From: a virus
Length of the DNA: 39,641 nt
Reading direction: 5' to 3' (one strand)
IMG/VR virus record: IMGVR_UViG_3300017971_000138
Coordinates: 1 to 39,641 of that record
Shown here piece after piece: positions 1 through 8,335 of the stretch. A model generated the notes under the pieces. That model did no database searches. It worked only from the letters and a program-made list of their open reading frames with translations, and was not told where the DNA came from. The translations under genes and the position numbers were made by a program. Numbering within the stretch: position 1 is the first letter of the stretch; each line of letters begins with the position of its first letter.

Positions 1-123
1 ACTTGGGATGTACTTCCACTGGAAGCTTAAATAGCATGTTTACTATTCGCTTGGTGTTGTGTCTGGTGCTTCCGCTGGTGCTGTATCTGGTGCTGATTGT
101 CCGCTTCCACCTGTTGAAGTAGA
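1..123. repeat. Terminal direct repeat, left copy
   Basis: Bases 1-123 are identical to 39519-39641. This is either the overlap left by assembling a circular or circularly permuted genome, or a true short direct terminal repeat; the sequence alone cannot decide. The repeat holds the 3' ends of two convergent genes, a 29-residue membrane protein (ends at 34) and a minus-strand secreted protein (ends at 43), so it is coding rather than a dedicated end structure. That favours assembly overlap. Confidence 0.95.
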
Positions 124-279
124 TGTGCTTTCTACTGCTTCGCACGCCTTGCAAAAATCTATATATCTTGCAGTATCGCCAACAAGGTCATTTGAATACC
201 CATCCGCTCCGAAAGTTCCAAAATCCATTGCAAATACAGGTGCCGATAAAAGGCCGATAAATAATAAAGCTTTCTTCAT
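43..279 (-). CDS. Small secreted CXXC protein (78 aa)
   Basis: Unrecognised small exported protein. The chosen start (ATG at 279) gives a textbook signal peptide: MKK, a hydrophobic core LLFIGLL, then SAPVFA before a likely signal peptidase I cut. An AGGA site sits about 7 bases upstream. The frame is open further upstream to 369, but that would overlap the preceding gene and bury the signal. The mature part has a CKAC (CXXC) pair near its middle and a tail rich in Pro, Thr, Ser and Gly with repeated APDT-type units. It is the last gene of the groEL-led minus-strand operon. Its 3' end lies in the terminal repeat and converges on the plus-strand micro-ORF at 39463. A periplasmic role is inferred; the function is unknown. 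Confidence 0.7.
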   Translation of the reverse strand: MKKALLFIGLLSAPVFAMDFGTFGADGYSNDLVGDTARYIDFCKACEAVESTSTSTGGSGQSAPDTAPAEAPDTTPSE

Positions 280-326
280 AGTAATTCCTAACATTGTAAG
301 ATTGGTTAAAACACTGACAATGCTTA

Positions 327-598
327 TTACTTTTCTTTCTTTTTTTGCAACTCGTATTCTTTTCTCCATATGTCCATTTTCATCTCTCGGATCTCTCTAA
401 AGTTTCGCATTGTATTATTTGAAACCGATGTTATCCAAACAAGAAGTATGACAACGGTAAAGCTTGTAATGTCTAGCTTTGCTCCTAGAGTGTCTTGTCC
501 TGTGCGCATTAGATATACAAGCCTGCCAAGATAGAAAACCATGAATGGGACTATCAGCCTGTGTGCCCATGTGAGCATTTTTATTTCTCTATCTAGGT

Positions 599-602
<4 letters not shown>
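327..602 (-). CDS. Small membrane protein with two TM segments (91 aa)
   Basis: Unrecognised. Two hydrophobic stretches are visible, at about residues 16-32 and 46-61, separated by a short polar loop. A strongly charged C-terminus follows (RKEYELQKKKEK). Start and stop of neighbours overlap as ATGA with the ERF gene upstream, which indicates translational coupling in the groEL operon. The size and the two-TM, charged-tail layout are compatible with a class II holin. No lysozyme lies next to it, though, and no family motif is visible, so this remains a guess. Confidence 0.7.
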
Positions 603-2886
<2,284 letters not shown>

Positions 2887-2983
2887 TTAAACATACAACA
2901 TCGTTTTATCTTCGATTTCAAAGACCAGTGCTACATACACCATCCATAAACCTTGATGTTATTACTATCTTACCACTAATATC

Positions 2984-3012
2984 AGTATAGCATGTCTAAG
3001 CAGAAATGTCAA
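2984..3012 (-). promoter_or_regulatory. Strong sigma70-type promoter for the groEL operon
   Basis: On the minus strand TTGACA (3012-3007) is followed by a 17-base spacer and TATACT (2989-2984), very close to the bacterial consensus. Transcription would start near 2977, leaving a leader of about 105 bases before the groEL ATG at 2871. Confidence 0.85.
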
Positions 3013-3048
3013 TAACATAAAGATTGTCATTATGCTTATTAATGTTAT
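3012..3048. promoter_or_regulatory. Inverted repeat spanning the divergent promoters (candidate operator)
   Basis: ATAACAT (3012-3018) and ATGTTAT (3042-3048) are perfect inverted copies 23 bases apart. The left arm touches the -35 of the leftward promoter and the right arm overlaps the -10 of the rightward promoter. A dimeric repressor, most simply the adjacent HTH protein (3091-3333), could bind here and control both directions. Confidence 0.5.
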
Positions 3049-3051
3049 ACT
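3024..3051 (+). promoter_or_regulatory. Rightward promoter for the HTH regulator operon
   Basis: TTGTCA (3024-3029), a 16-base spacer and TATACT (3046-3051). The start would fall near 3058, giving a leader of about 33 bases before the ATG at 3091. It lies back to back with the groEL promoter; the two -35 boxes are 11 bases apart. Confidence 0.75.
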
Positions 3052-3090
3052 ATAAGTAAATAAAAGAAGGTGTCTAGCATTAGGGAAATT

Positions 3091-3333
3091 ATGAATAAGA
3101 AATTTTGTGATATTGAGGATGTTCGTCGGGTTTTGTTGTCTCATATGGTTAAGCGTGAGATAGGTCCTGCTGATATTGGGAGGATCATTGGTGTCTCTCG
3201 CAATACGGTAAATGATTTTATATCTGGTAAGAAGGACCCGACATTTGTTACGCAAGCAAAGATAATCAATTACTTAAAGAAGATTAGTAGAGAGAAGATG
3301 GTAGATGATATTGACACCGATGTTGTTGCATAG
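3091..3333 (+). CDS. Cro-sized XRE-type HTH regulator (80 aa)
   Basis: Small DNA-binding protein. A helix-turn-helix is visible at about residues 27-50: IGPADIGRIIGVSRNTVNDFISGKK, the pattern of XRE/Cro-CI proteins, where the second helix reads SRNTVNDF. There is no dimerisation or cleavage domain, so it is Cro- or antitoxin-sized rather than a full CI. I chose ATG 3091 because AGGGA sits 4 bases upstream. An in-frame GTG at 3070 would leave only a 12-base leader and no spaced RBS. It is the first gene under the rightward promoter and lies beside the inverted repeat at 3012-3048, so autoregulation and control of groEL are likely but inferred. Confidence 0.8.
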   Translation: MNKKFCDIEDVRRVLLSHMVKREIGPADIGRIIGVSRNTVNDFISGKKDPTFVTQAKIINYLKKISREKMVDDIDTDVVA

Positions 3334-3341
3334 GGAGCTTC

Positions 3342-3791
3342 GTGAACATTGAAAAATTAGCTAAAGAGTTGAGGAAGGAAGCAGAAAAAGAGGCTGCTAT
3401 ATTGAGGAGGCAGGTAGCGCATTTAGGCCTTTATACCAAAGCATATACCCCACTTCTTAAGAAAAAAAGTGAATATAATGAACTGATAAACAGATGTGTA
3501 GTTGCGGAGAAAGAGTATCTTGATGTTGACCATGAGTTCCACCAGATAATTTTAGAGATCAAGAATCTTCGACTGAATGGTGGCTCAAGGATTGATCTTG
3601 TAATCCTTCTGGAGAAAGGTGCGAAGCTTGGAGACAGCAGGAAGGAGGCTATGGAATCTCTGGGAGCAGCTGAAGATGATCTTAAGAAAATGAGCAAAGA
3701 GATCAATAGATATGTTCTCTCAAGGGAGGCGTTAAGTGTTTCGATCGAGGATGATCAAAAAGAGTTAGAAGGCTTGAAGGATGAGAGTTAG
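3342..3791 (+). CDS. Coiled-coil protein of unknown function (149 aa)
   Basis: Unrecognised. It starts with GTG preceded by AGGGAG at a good spacing, 8 bases after the HTH gene, so the two are co-transcribed. Nearly the whole length is charged and helical with heptad-like spacing of Leu and Ile (for example the first 30 residues and residues 100-149), consistent with a coiled coil. No Cys pairs, nuclease motifs or membrane segments are visible. Confidence 0.75.
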   Translation: MNIEKLAKELRKEAEKEAAILRRQVAHLGLYTKAYTPLLKKKSEYNELINRCVVAEKEYLDVDHEFHQIILEIKNLRLNGGSRIDLVILLEKGAKLGDSRKEAMESLGAAEDDLKKMSKEINRYVLSREALSVSIEDDQKELEGLKDES

Positions 3792-3820
3792 AGTTTTTCA
3801 TTACAGCTATAAGGGATTGC

Positions 3821-3955
3821 ATGAGAAAGAGTTTGTTGTTTCTGACGATGCTATGTTTTTGTACTACAGGTTTATGGTTTTCAATATGCCCACCGGATAT
3901 GCATGGTATCATTCCAGACGACGCTGTGCCAGAATTGCAATTAACAAGTGAATAG
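3821..3955 (+). CDS. Micro-protein with signal peptide (44 aa)
   Basis: Short gene supported by AAGGGA four bases before ATG and by its sequence. It begins MRKSLLFLTMLCFC, a Lys/Arg start plus hydrophobic core typical of a signal peptide or membrane anchor, followed by TTGLWFSICPPDM and an acidic, Pro-containing tail ending in LTSE. Three Cys lie in or near the hydrophobic segment. Whether it is cleaved or stays in the membrane is unclear; no good lipobox is seen. An overlapping frame (3781-3951) is also open but looks less protein-like. Confidence 0.6.
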   Translation: MRKSLLFLTMLCFCTTGLWFSICPPDMHGIIPDDAVPELQLTSE

Positions 3956-3967
3956 AAATGGGATACT

Positions 3968-4033
3968 GTGGGTGAGAAAACCATAAAGACAGCAGAAGAG
4001 CTGCAGGCAATGATTTGCAGAGCTAACGACTGA
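3968..4033 (+). CDS. Possible 21-aa micro-ORF
   Basis: A GTG-started frame with GGGA four bases upstream encodes MGEKTIKTAEELQAMICRAND, an amphipathic helix-like peptide, 12 bases after the signal-peptide micro-gene. It reads like protein but is too short to be sure. It could equally be leader sequence before the tRNA-like element. Confidence 0.25.
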   Translation: MGEKTIKTAEELQAMICRAND

Positions 4034-4095
4034 AGAGATTTCCTGCTTTAAGGTTGAAAAAAAAATAGATTAGCTCATACTTCTAGAAAAAGAAC

Positions 4096-4167
4096 GGGGC
4101 ATGTCGCTTAACGGGTAAAGCATTATCACCTAAGATAAAGATTCGAGTTCAATCCTCGACGGCCCCG
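4096..4167 (+). tRNA. Degenerate tRNA or tRNA-like element
   Basis: The stretch folds as a cloverleaf. The acceptor pairs GGGGC (4096-4100) with GCCCC (4162-4166), plus TG with CG across a bulged A (4101). The D stem is GCTT/AAGC (4106-4109/4118-4121) with loop AACGGGTA containing the GG pair. The anticodon stem is TTATC/GATAA (4123-4127/4134-4138). The T stem is TCGAG/CTCGA (4143-4147/4155-4159) with a canonical TTCAATC loop. Two defects stand out: the anticodon loop has six bases (ACCTAA) with no U33, so no anticodon can be assigned, and CCA is not encoded. It may be a decaying tRNA gene, a tRNA mimic, or an old attachment site; no integrase is present. Confidence 0.6.
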
Positions 4168-4176
4168 ACAAAAAAA

Positions 4177-4186
4177 TTGATATCAA
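4177..4186. promoter_or_regulatory. Perfect 10-bp palindrome between tRNA-like element and micro-ORFs
   Basis: TTGATATCAA is a perfect palindrome in an A-rich stretch 11 bases after the tRNA-like element and upstream of the genes starting at 4213. It could be a protein-binding site; it is short enough to occur by chance. Confidence 0.2.
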
Positions 4187-4212
4187 AATTAGTCAAAAAA
4201 AAAAGGGCGCCC

Positions 4213-4311
4213 ATGTCGAACACCACATTCTATATAGAACAGCCACTTTTTCTTTGTAAAAACTCTACTGAGACAGTTGTAAACCCAGAAACAGAGGAGG
4301 TAGTTACATGA
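4213..4311 (+). CDS. Small ORF of unknown function (32 aa)
   Basis: Begins with ATG after AAGGG with six bases between. It encodes a 32-residue acidic peptide (MSNTTFYIEQPLFLCKNSTE at the start, a Glu/Val/Thr-rich end) and its stop overlaps the next ATG as ATGA. Codon choice looks like that of neighbouring genes. No function can be suggested. Confidence 0.4.
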   Translation: MSNTTFYIEQPLFLCKNSTETVVNPETEEVVT

Positions 4312-4373
4312 TTAATACTAGACAACTTTCTCATAGAAATCAAGCTTTCAGAAGGTCCTACGTATTTTCGTAA
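4308..4373 (+). CDS. Possible 21-aa micro-ORF with strong RBS
   Basis: GAGGAGG lies 7 bases before this ATG, a stronger site than most real genes here have, and the start overlaps the preceding stop as ATGA. The product is a short basic peptide (MINTRQLSHRNQAFRRSYVF plus one Ser). It could be a genuine micro-protein or a coupling leader for the zinc-ribbon gene at 4407. Confidence 0.35.
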   Translation: MINTRQLSHRNQAFRRSYVFS

Positions 4374-4406
4374 GTAAATTAAAAACAAGGATAAATAAGG
4401 ATAAAT

Positions 4407-4625
4407 ATGAAAAAGAAAGATATGTCTACTTATCATTTTTCATCATGTCCGTCTTGTGGATGTGGTCAATGTACCTGGATAGAAGATCTCTCTAATGAGT
4501 CTAGAGCTATATATTTAGAAGCACAAGAGGCTTGCGACAAGCTTTTAGCTGAAAAGTATGTGGCAATTGAAAGAACTCCAGAGAGTGGAGGATTCAGCAT
4601 TTCATTTCAACGAAAAAAGAAATAA
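4407..4625 (+). CDS. Small Cys-rich (zinc-ribbon-like) protein (72 aa)
   Basis: Unrecognised. Residues 14-22 read CPSCGCGQC, a dense cluster of four Cys likely to bind zinc, though a second distant CXXC half is missing, so it is not a standard zinc ribbon. The rest is an acidic helix (SRAIYLEAQEACDKLLAEKY) and a basic end (QRKKK). AAGGA lies five bases before ATG. It precedes the replication protein and may belong to the same early operon. Confidence 0.65.
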   Translation: MKKKDMSTYHFSSCPSCGCGQCTWIEDLSNESRAIYLEAQEACDKLLAEKYVAIERTPESGGFSISFQRKKK

Positions 4626-4742
4626 AAAAGACCATCCGAAGAGAGTCAATCTAGTGAAGCCTTGATTTTTTTCTCTAAAAAAAATAAGCTGTTGAGACTG
4701 TAAACCAACACCGAAACAACAACTTAATTTTTTTAAAGATAT

Positions 4743-5855
4743 ATGCAGAATAAAACAAACCCCTCCCAAAAGCAAGTAGATTCTCAAAGAAAATCAGAAG
4801 AAGTTCTTCTCTCTGAAGAAACTTATCAAGAACTAGAAAATATTCTCGGTGTGAAATTAAATCGCTCTCATAGGCGTAAGTTTGATCGAAGCCCAAAGAA
4901 CGTTTTGTCGTTCAATAAGAAGCCTATTTGGGCTGTCCAGGAGTTTTTTAAGTGTCCTGAGGATTATTATCATCGGCTTACGGCCACTCAGCAGAGAATC
5001 TTGCACGTCTTGGTTCAGTATTGTTTGAACTATAGGAAGTGCTTTGTTTCGTACGCTACTGTTGCAGCTCTTTCTGGGTGTTGTGAGAAAACGGTTTATA
5101 CAGCTGTTGAGCTTTTTAGGTCTGATGGTGTTATAGGGACTATGTATCGTCATAAGACGACGAATCTATTCCGTCTTGCTACTGACTGGAGAAGACAATC
5201 TGTAATAGATAGTTTGAAGAAATATTTCCCTGTCTTGAAGTTCGTTCTCTCTTCTTTTTTGTTGCTATCAAGAGTCGCTCCCATACCTTGTATGCCTAAA
5301 AATTACGTACAAAGTACAAAAGAAAGTTCTAAGGAAGTTATATTTAGTGAAGTCCCTCTCAAAGATGAAGCAGCTTCTCGAAAAAATCGTGTCTCAAACC
5401 CAACGGCTCTCTCCAATTACATACACACTGTAATGGATGCACAAAAGAGGACGCCCGAAAAGCGTCCGATTGAAGTGCAGGATAGAAGAACCTTAAATGG
5501 CCAACAACCAAAGATAAAAAAAGAAGGAAGTAAAATGCTGTCAGCTGAAGAAAAAAGAAAACTGTCTCTACCGCCAGCTTACAAAGAAAAACCCCCTACT
5601 CCTCCAGCTTACAAGCCATACACGGCAAAGCCACGCGTTATCCCACATGAGGACATTTATATTTCTTACTTTAAACTACAAGATCACTACCGCGAAAATG
5701 GCAACCCACTCAACCTGCCAAACCCATACCGCGCAAAATTTATAGAATTGGTTGAGGAGTCTTGCGCCGGCAGTGATATAACGAAGACTCAGTTGAAAGA
5801 GCAGCTCTACAAGCTGTACCTAGCAAAGAAAGAAGACAATGGAAATAGGATATGA
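4743..5855 (+). CDS. Replication-initiator-like protein with winged HTH
   Basis: This 370-residue protein has a winged-helix-like domain at about residues 80-145: LTATQQRILHVLVQYC, then VSYATVAALSGCCEKTVYTA (recognition region) and a wing-like GVIGTMYRHKTTNLFRL. This arrangement is common in phage O-type and plasmid replication initiators, which open the origin and recruit the host helicase. A basic low-complexity linker with two PPAYK units (about 278-292) leads to a helical C-terminal domain (about 300-365). It lies upstream of the zinc-knuckle and RusA genes, a usual place for such a gene. The RBS is weak (AAAG). With no polymerase or helicase in the genome, the phage must borrow the host replisome. 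The role is inferred from architecture, not from a specific family match. Confidence 0.55.
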   Translation: MQNKTNPSQKQVDSQRKSEEVLLSEETYQELENILGVKLNRSHRRKFDRSPKNVLSFNKKPIWAVQEFFKCPEDYYHRLTATQQRILHVLVQYCLNYRKCFVSYATVAALSGCCEKTVYTAVELFRSDGVIGTMYRHKTTNLFRLATDWRRQSVIDSLKKYFPVLKFVLSSFLLLSRVAPIPCMPKNYVQSTKESSKEVIFSEVPLKDEAASRKNRVSNPTALSNYIHTVMDAQKRTPEKRPIEVQDRRTLNGQQPKIKKEGSKMLSAEEKRKLSLPPAYKEKPPTPPAYKPYTAKPRVIPHEDIYISYFKLQDHYRENGNPLNLPNPYRAKFIELVEESCAGSDITKTQLKEQLYKLYLAKKEDNGNRI

Positions 5856-6543
5856 ATTTGGAGATAGAATAATAACTGGATATGTAGAGCCTAAAAAATC
5901 TATAGATAAAAGATATGGAACAATAACCCTACATGAAAGATACCTTTGCAGGTGTAAGTGCGGCAAGGAGTCGATAATATATGAATCCGGAATAAAAAGT
6001 GGCAAGCAGGATCGTTGTATGAAGTGTGCTAGGCGCTTCAAGATAAACTTTGTTCAAAAAGGGACAGTGTACGGAACATATACAGTTATTAGTGATCCAA
6101 TTTTAGACGAAACCAGGAATGGAGAGAAGCACTGTTTTTATCTTTGTAGGTGTACATGTGGAAATGAAAGAAGGCTAAGATCTACCGAAATTAAAAAAGG
6201 AAGACGAATAACCTGCCTTGAATGTCACATGAAACTCCAAGCTGTGAACAAGAAAAGAGATAAAAAAGCAGTTATAGGGGAAACGTTTGGAGAGCTTACT
6301 GTTATTGGTTATACCTCTACAAAAACCGGGAAAGAAAGCAAAAATTTTCTCATCACTAAATGTTCATGTGGAAAAATAAAAAAAAGATCAAAGCAGAGCC
6401 TTGAGGAATACGGAACCTCTATGTGTGTGAACTGTTATAGAGATAGAGTAGGATTAAAAAGAAAGAAAAAAGGTAATGAAATACAGGATCATCGGAACCC
6501 CAGTAGCATGGGCCCGACCAAGACTCAGAAGAGGAACCAATAA
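5839..6543 (+). CDS. Triple zinc-knuckle DNA-binding protein (234 aa)
   Basis: The protein is three tandem copies of a unit of about 65 residues: a G-x-x-F/Y-G-x-x-T-V-I-like strand pair, then CxCxCG, a basic stretch, and CxxC. The Cys clusters are at 37/39/41 with 60/63, 103/105/107 with 126/129, and 175/177 with 196/199. The third copy opens GETFGELTVIGY. This unit is known from phage HNH and AP2-type homing endonucleases as a DNA-recognition module. No HNH, GIY-YIG or AP2 catalytic domain is present, so this is probably a DNA-binding protein only, or a remnant. The start overlaps the replication gene by 17 bases, and the end overlaps rusA by 68 bases. The overlap region encodes a basic tail unlike the rest. 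Confidence 0.7.
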   Translation: MEIGYEFGDRIITGYVEPKKSIDKRYGTITLHERYLCRCKCGKESIIYESGIKSGKQDRCMKCARRFKINFVQKGTVYGTYTVISDPILDETRNGEKHCFYLCRCTCGNERRLRSTEIKKGRRITCLECHMKLQAVNKKRDKKAVIGETFGELTVIGYTSTKTGKESKNFLITKCSCGKIKKRSKQSLEEYGTSMCVNCYRDRVGLKRKKKGNEIQDHRNPSSMGPTKTQKRNQ

Positions 6544-6892
6544 GTTCTTCGACTCACAAGCAAAACAAAAAGAAGATATTCGTTTGCAGATGACTCTTCT
6601 TCGGAAAGAAATAGTAGCCCTCGACGTACCAGTTTCTATCGACATCACCTTTTTTATGCCAATCCCAAAGAGCACATCAAAAAAGAAGCAAAAACTCCTA
6701 GAGGGACAACACCACTCAAAGCGTCCTGACCTGGATAATCTCATCAAGCATCTCAATGACTCACTTGAAGGAATTTGCTGGACAGACGATGCAAAGATTG
6801 TCGAAGTGACTGCACGTAAGGTATACTCAAGTGAACCGCGTACAGAATTCTCAATAAGAAGGAAGGACGTATATGGCAATCAAGAAGGCTAA
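6476..6892 (+). CDS. rusA: RusA-type Holliday junction resolvase
   Basis: RusA cuts four-way DNA junctions and resolves recombination or replication intermediates before packaging. The 138-residue protein shows the family order: an N-terminal IIGTPVAWARPRL strand, ITFFMPIP, then KRPDLDNLIKHLNDSL with the catalytic Asp85 and Asp87, and CWTDDAKI with Asp104/105, followed by a basic final strand. All metal-binding acids are present, so it should be active. The start is set by similarity to other RusA N-termini and forces a 68-base overlap with the upstream gene. It pairs functionally with the ERF protein at 599-1231. Confidence 0.9.
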   Translation: MKYRIIGTPVAWARPRLRRGTNKFFDSQAKQKEDIRLQMTLLRKEIVALDVPVSIDITFFMPIPKSTSKKKQKLLEGQHHSKRPDLDNLIKHLNDSLEGICWTDDAKIVEVTARKVYSSEPRTEFSIRRKDVYGNQEG

Positions 6893-7409
6893 AACTAAAA
6901 AGCCTACCAAAAAAACAACTAAGCGACGCGTAACTGTCAAGCGTAAAAAAGTCCCAATTGAGCAGGTGCTTGAAGAAGGCTTAGATCACCTGTCACTTCA
7001 AAAAAGACCCATCACAATGCGTATGCTTGAAGCAAAAGCCGAACACCTCGTCAAGTGGGCAACCACTAACCAAGACGCACTCTATATTATCGAGTATTAC
7101 GTAGCTAATGGAGTTTCTGGCTCTATGTGTAAGAGATGGGCAGAAATGTGTCCCAAGTTTAAAGCTGCCATGATGACTGCCAAGCACGCACTATCTGCAC
7201 GCAAACAAAGAGGTGCATTGTTTAAGAAGATGTCCGAACGAATGGTTCTACCATCTCTGCCATTTTATAGCGAAGACTGGGAGTGGGGAGAAGACTGGAA
7301 GAAACTCAAAGAGTGGGATAGTGACCTCAAGGATGATAAAGAGAAACAACCAACCGAGTTTATTATCAAAATGAGCGATCTCGGCAAACCACAGGATGAT
7401 GATGAGTGA
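6873..7409 (+). CDS. Putative terminase small subunit or other HTH protein
   Basis: The 178-residue protein has a very basic N-terminus (residues 1-27, alternating Lys/Arg and Thr), a helical core with IIEYYVANGVSGSMCKRWAE (71-91) that resembles the HTH of small terminase subunits, then FKAAMMTAKHALSARKQRGALFKKMSE, like the helices that follow it in those proteins, and an acidic tail. Small terminases bind the packaging site and load the large subunit. If correct, terS lies 6.3 kb before terL, which is unusual. The C-terminus has TEFIIKMSDLGK, echoed in the protein at 15090. It overlaps the end of rusA by 20 bases. Moderate confidence only; a general DNA-binding protein is the alternative. 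Confidence 0.5.
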   Translation: MAIKKAKTKKPTKKTTKRRVTVKRKKVPIEQVLEEGLDHLSLQKRPITMRMLEAKAEHLVKWATTNQDALYIIEYYVANGVSGSMCKRWAEMCPKFKAAMMTAKHALSARKQRGALFKKMSERMVLPSLPFYSEDWEWGEDWKKLKEWDSDLKDDKEKQPTEFIIKMSDLGKPQDDDE

Positions 7410-7722
7410 AAAATTTAACATTTTAGAAAGAATATTAAAGGAGGAGGCGTTTCTCTTAGCACTAGGATGCACCCCGGACTTTGAATATAAACTTACAAAT
7501 AGATATTCGCTTTGTTTTGGACTGATTGTGCGCATTATCCCAGGAGACAACTGGACTCGCGGAAATATAAACCAGAGAAATCTTTACCTGGTAGACAAGT
7601 TCGAAGATAAAAAGGCAACTTTGCTTGCCTGCGTAGACAAGGAGCTGCTTAAGGAGATCTTTGCAGACGCTGTATTTGATGACTTTGCTAAAGCTTTTGG
7701 TGCGACAAAGGGATTGGGATGA
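7402..7722 (+). CDS. Hypothetical protein (106 aa)
   Basis: Unrecognised. Three ATG codons run in tandem (7396, 7399, 7402). I chose the third because AGGA at 7393-7396 is then five bases away. The stop of the upstream gene overlaps by 8 bases. The sequence is a mixed alpha/beta globular pattern: a helical start (FNILERILKEEAFLLALG), a central strand pair (YSLCFGLIVRIIPGDNW), and a helical end (KELLKEIFADAVFDDFAKAF). No motif, membrane segment or Cys pair points to a role. Confidence 0.7.
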   Translation: MSEKFNILERILKEEAFLLALGCTPDFEYKLTNRYSLCFGLIVRIIPGDNWTRGNINQRNLYLVDKFEDKKATLLACVDKELLKEIFADAVFDDFAKAFGATKGLG

Positions 7723-7746
7723 GTAGTGCAACGAAAGGATGGCGCT

Positions 7747-8298
7747 ATGAATAAGAAAAGGGAAAAAGGCCAAAAGTTGACATACCCAAGAGGTTATAAG
7801 CAAAGAATGTCTCCAGCAGCATTCGATAGGAGTCATGATCTTTTTAGGTGTACGTGGGGCGTTAACGGGCATGTGCCAACTGAGGTAACAGATAAAGACG
7901 TGGAGTTTGCTGCAGAGTATCTCAGAAGAAAGATGTGTGGTGACAGCTGGTCCCGCAGATGCACCATTTTTATGGAGTTTGAGCAGGAGCTGGCTCCAGA
8001 CATTCTTAAGCTAGGCCAGTTTTTTCACCACGCCATGATTGAGGACACGTATCAGCCTAAAAACTTCTACGGCACGCATAAGTACATTCGGTTTATAGCA
8101 AAAGAGAACGTTGATAAATATCATCTCAAGACCAAAGAGGGCGAGACCATCTACAGGATTAAGTGCTTTGCTATAGAAAGAAGTAGGGAAAAAGGAGAGA
8201 GAGGTAAGAAGTTCGAGAGCTTTATTAAGAACGGTATTATTCATGAGGGAGCTCCATTTGCAATTCTTCATGCAACAGAGGGCTATCGACATGAGTGA
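7747..8298 (+). CDS. Hypothetical basic protein (183 aa)
   Basis: Unrecognised. ATG 7747 has AAAGGA seven bases upstream; the frame stays open to a GTG at 7726, which lacks an RBS. The N-terminal 25 residues are strongly basic, the middle carries aromatic and charged helices (DVEFAAEYLRRKMCGDSW, then DILKLGQFFHHAM), and the C-terminal third alternates Lys, Glu and Gly (RSREKGERGKKFESF). It could bind nucleic acid, but no domain is visible. Confidence 0.7.
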   Translation: MNKKREKGQKLTYPRGYKQRMSPAAFDRSHDLFRCTWGVNGHVPTEVTDKDVEFAAEYLRRKMCGDSWSRRCTIFMEFEQELAPDILKLGQFFHHAMIEDTYQPKNFYGTHKYIRFIAKENVDKYHLKTKEGETIYRIKCFAIERSREKGERGKKFESFIKNGIIHEGAPFAILHATEGYRHE

Positions 8299-8335
8299 CT
8301 CATATGGAGTATGTAAATAGCTTAAAGGATTAAAA

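Noticed and set aside
3781-3951. Overlapping 56-codon frame starting MRVRVFHYSY
   Set aside because: It overlaps the 44-aa signal-peptide gene in another frame. Its composition (RRRC and scattered Tyr/His) is less protein-like, and the internal gene has the better spaced RBS. Kept only as an alternative.
4096-4167. Assigning a specific amino acid (Arg, Gly or Leu) to the tRNA-like element
   Set aside because: The anticodon loop has six bases and no U33, so any anticodon reading would be arbitrary.
4743-5855. Iterons of a replication origin inside the initiator gene
   Set aside because: Two copies of CCAGCTTACAA near 5573 and 5605 reflect the repeated PPAYK codons; there are not enough copies or symmetry for an origin call.
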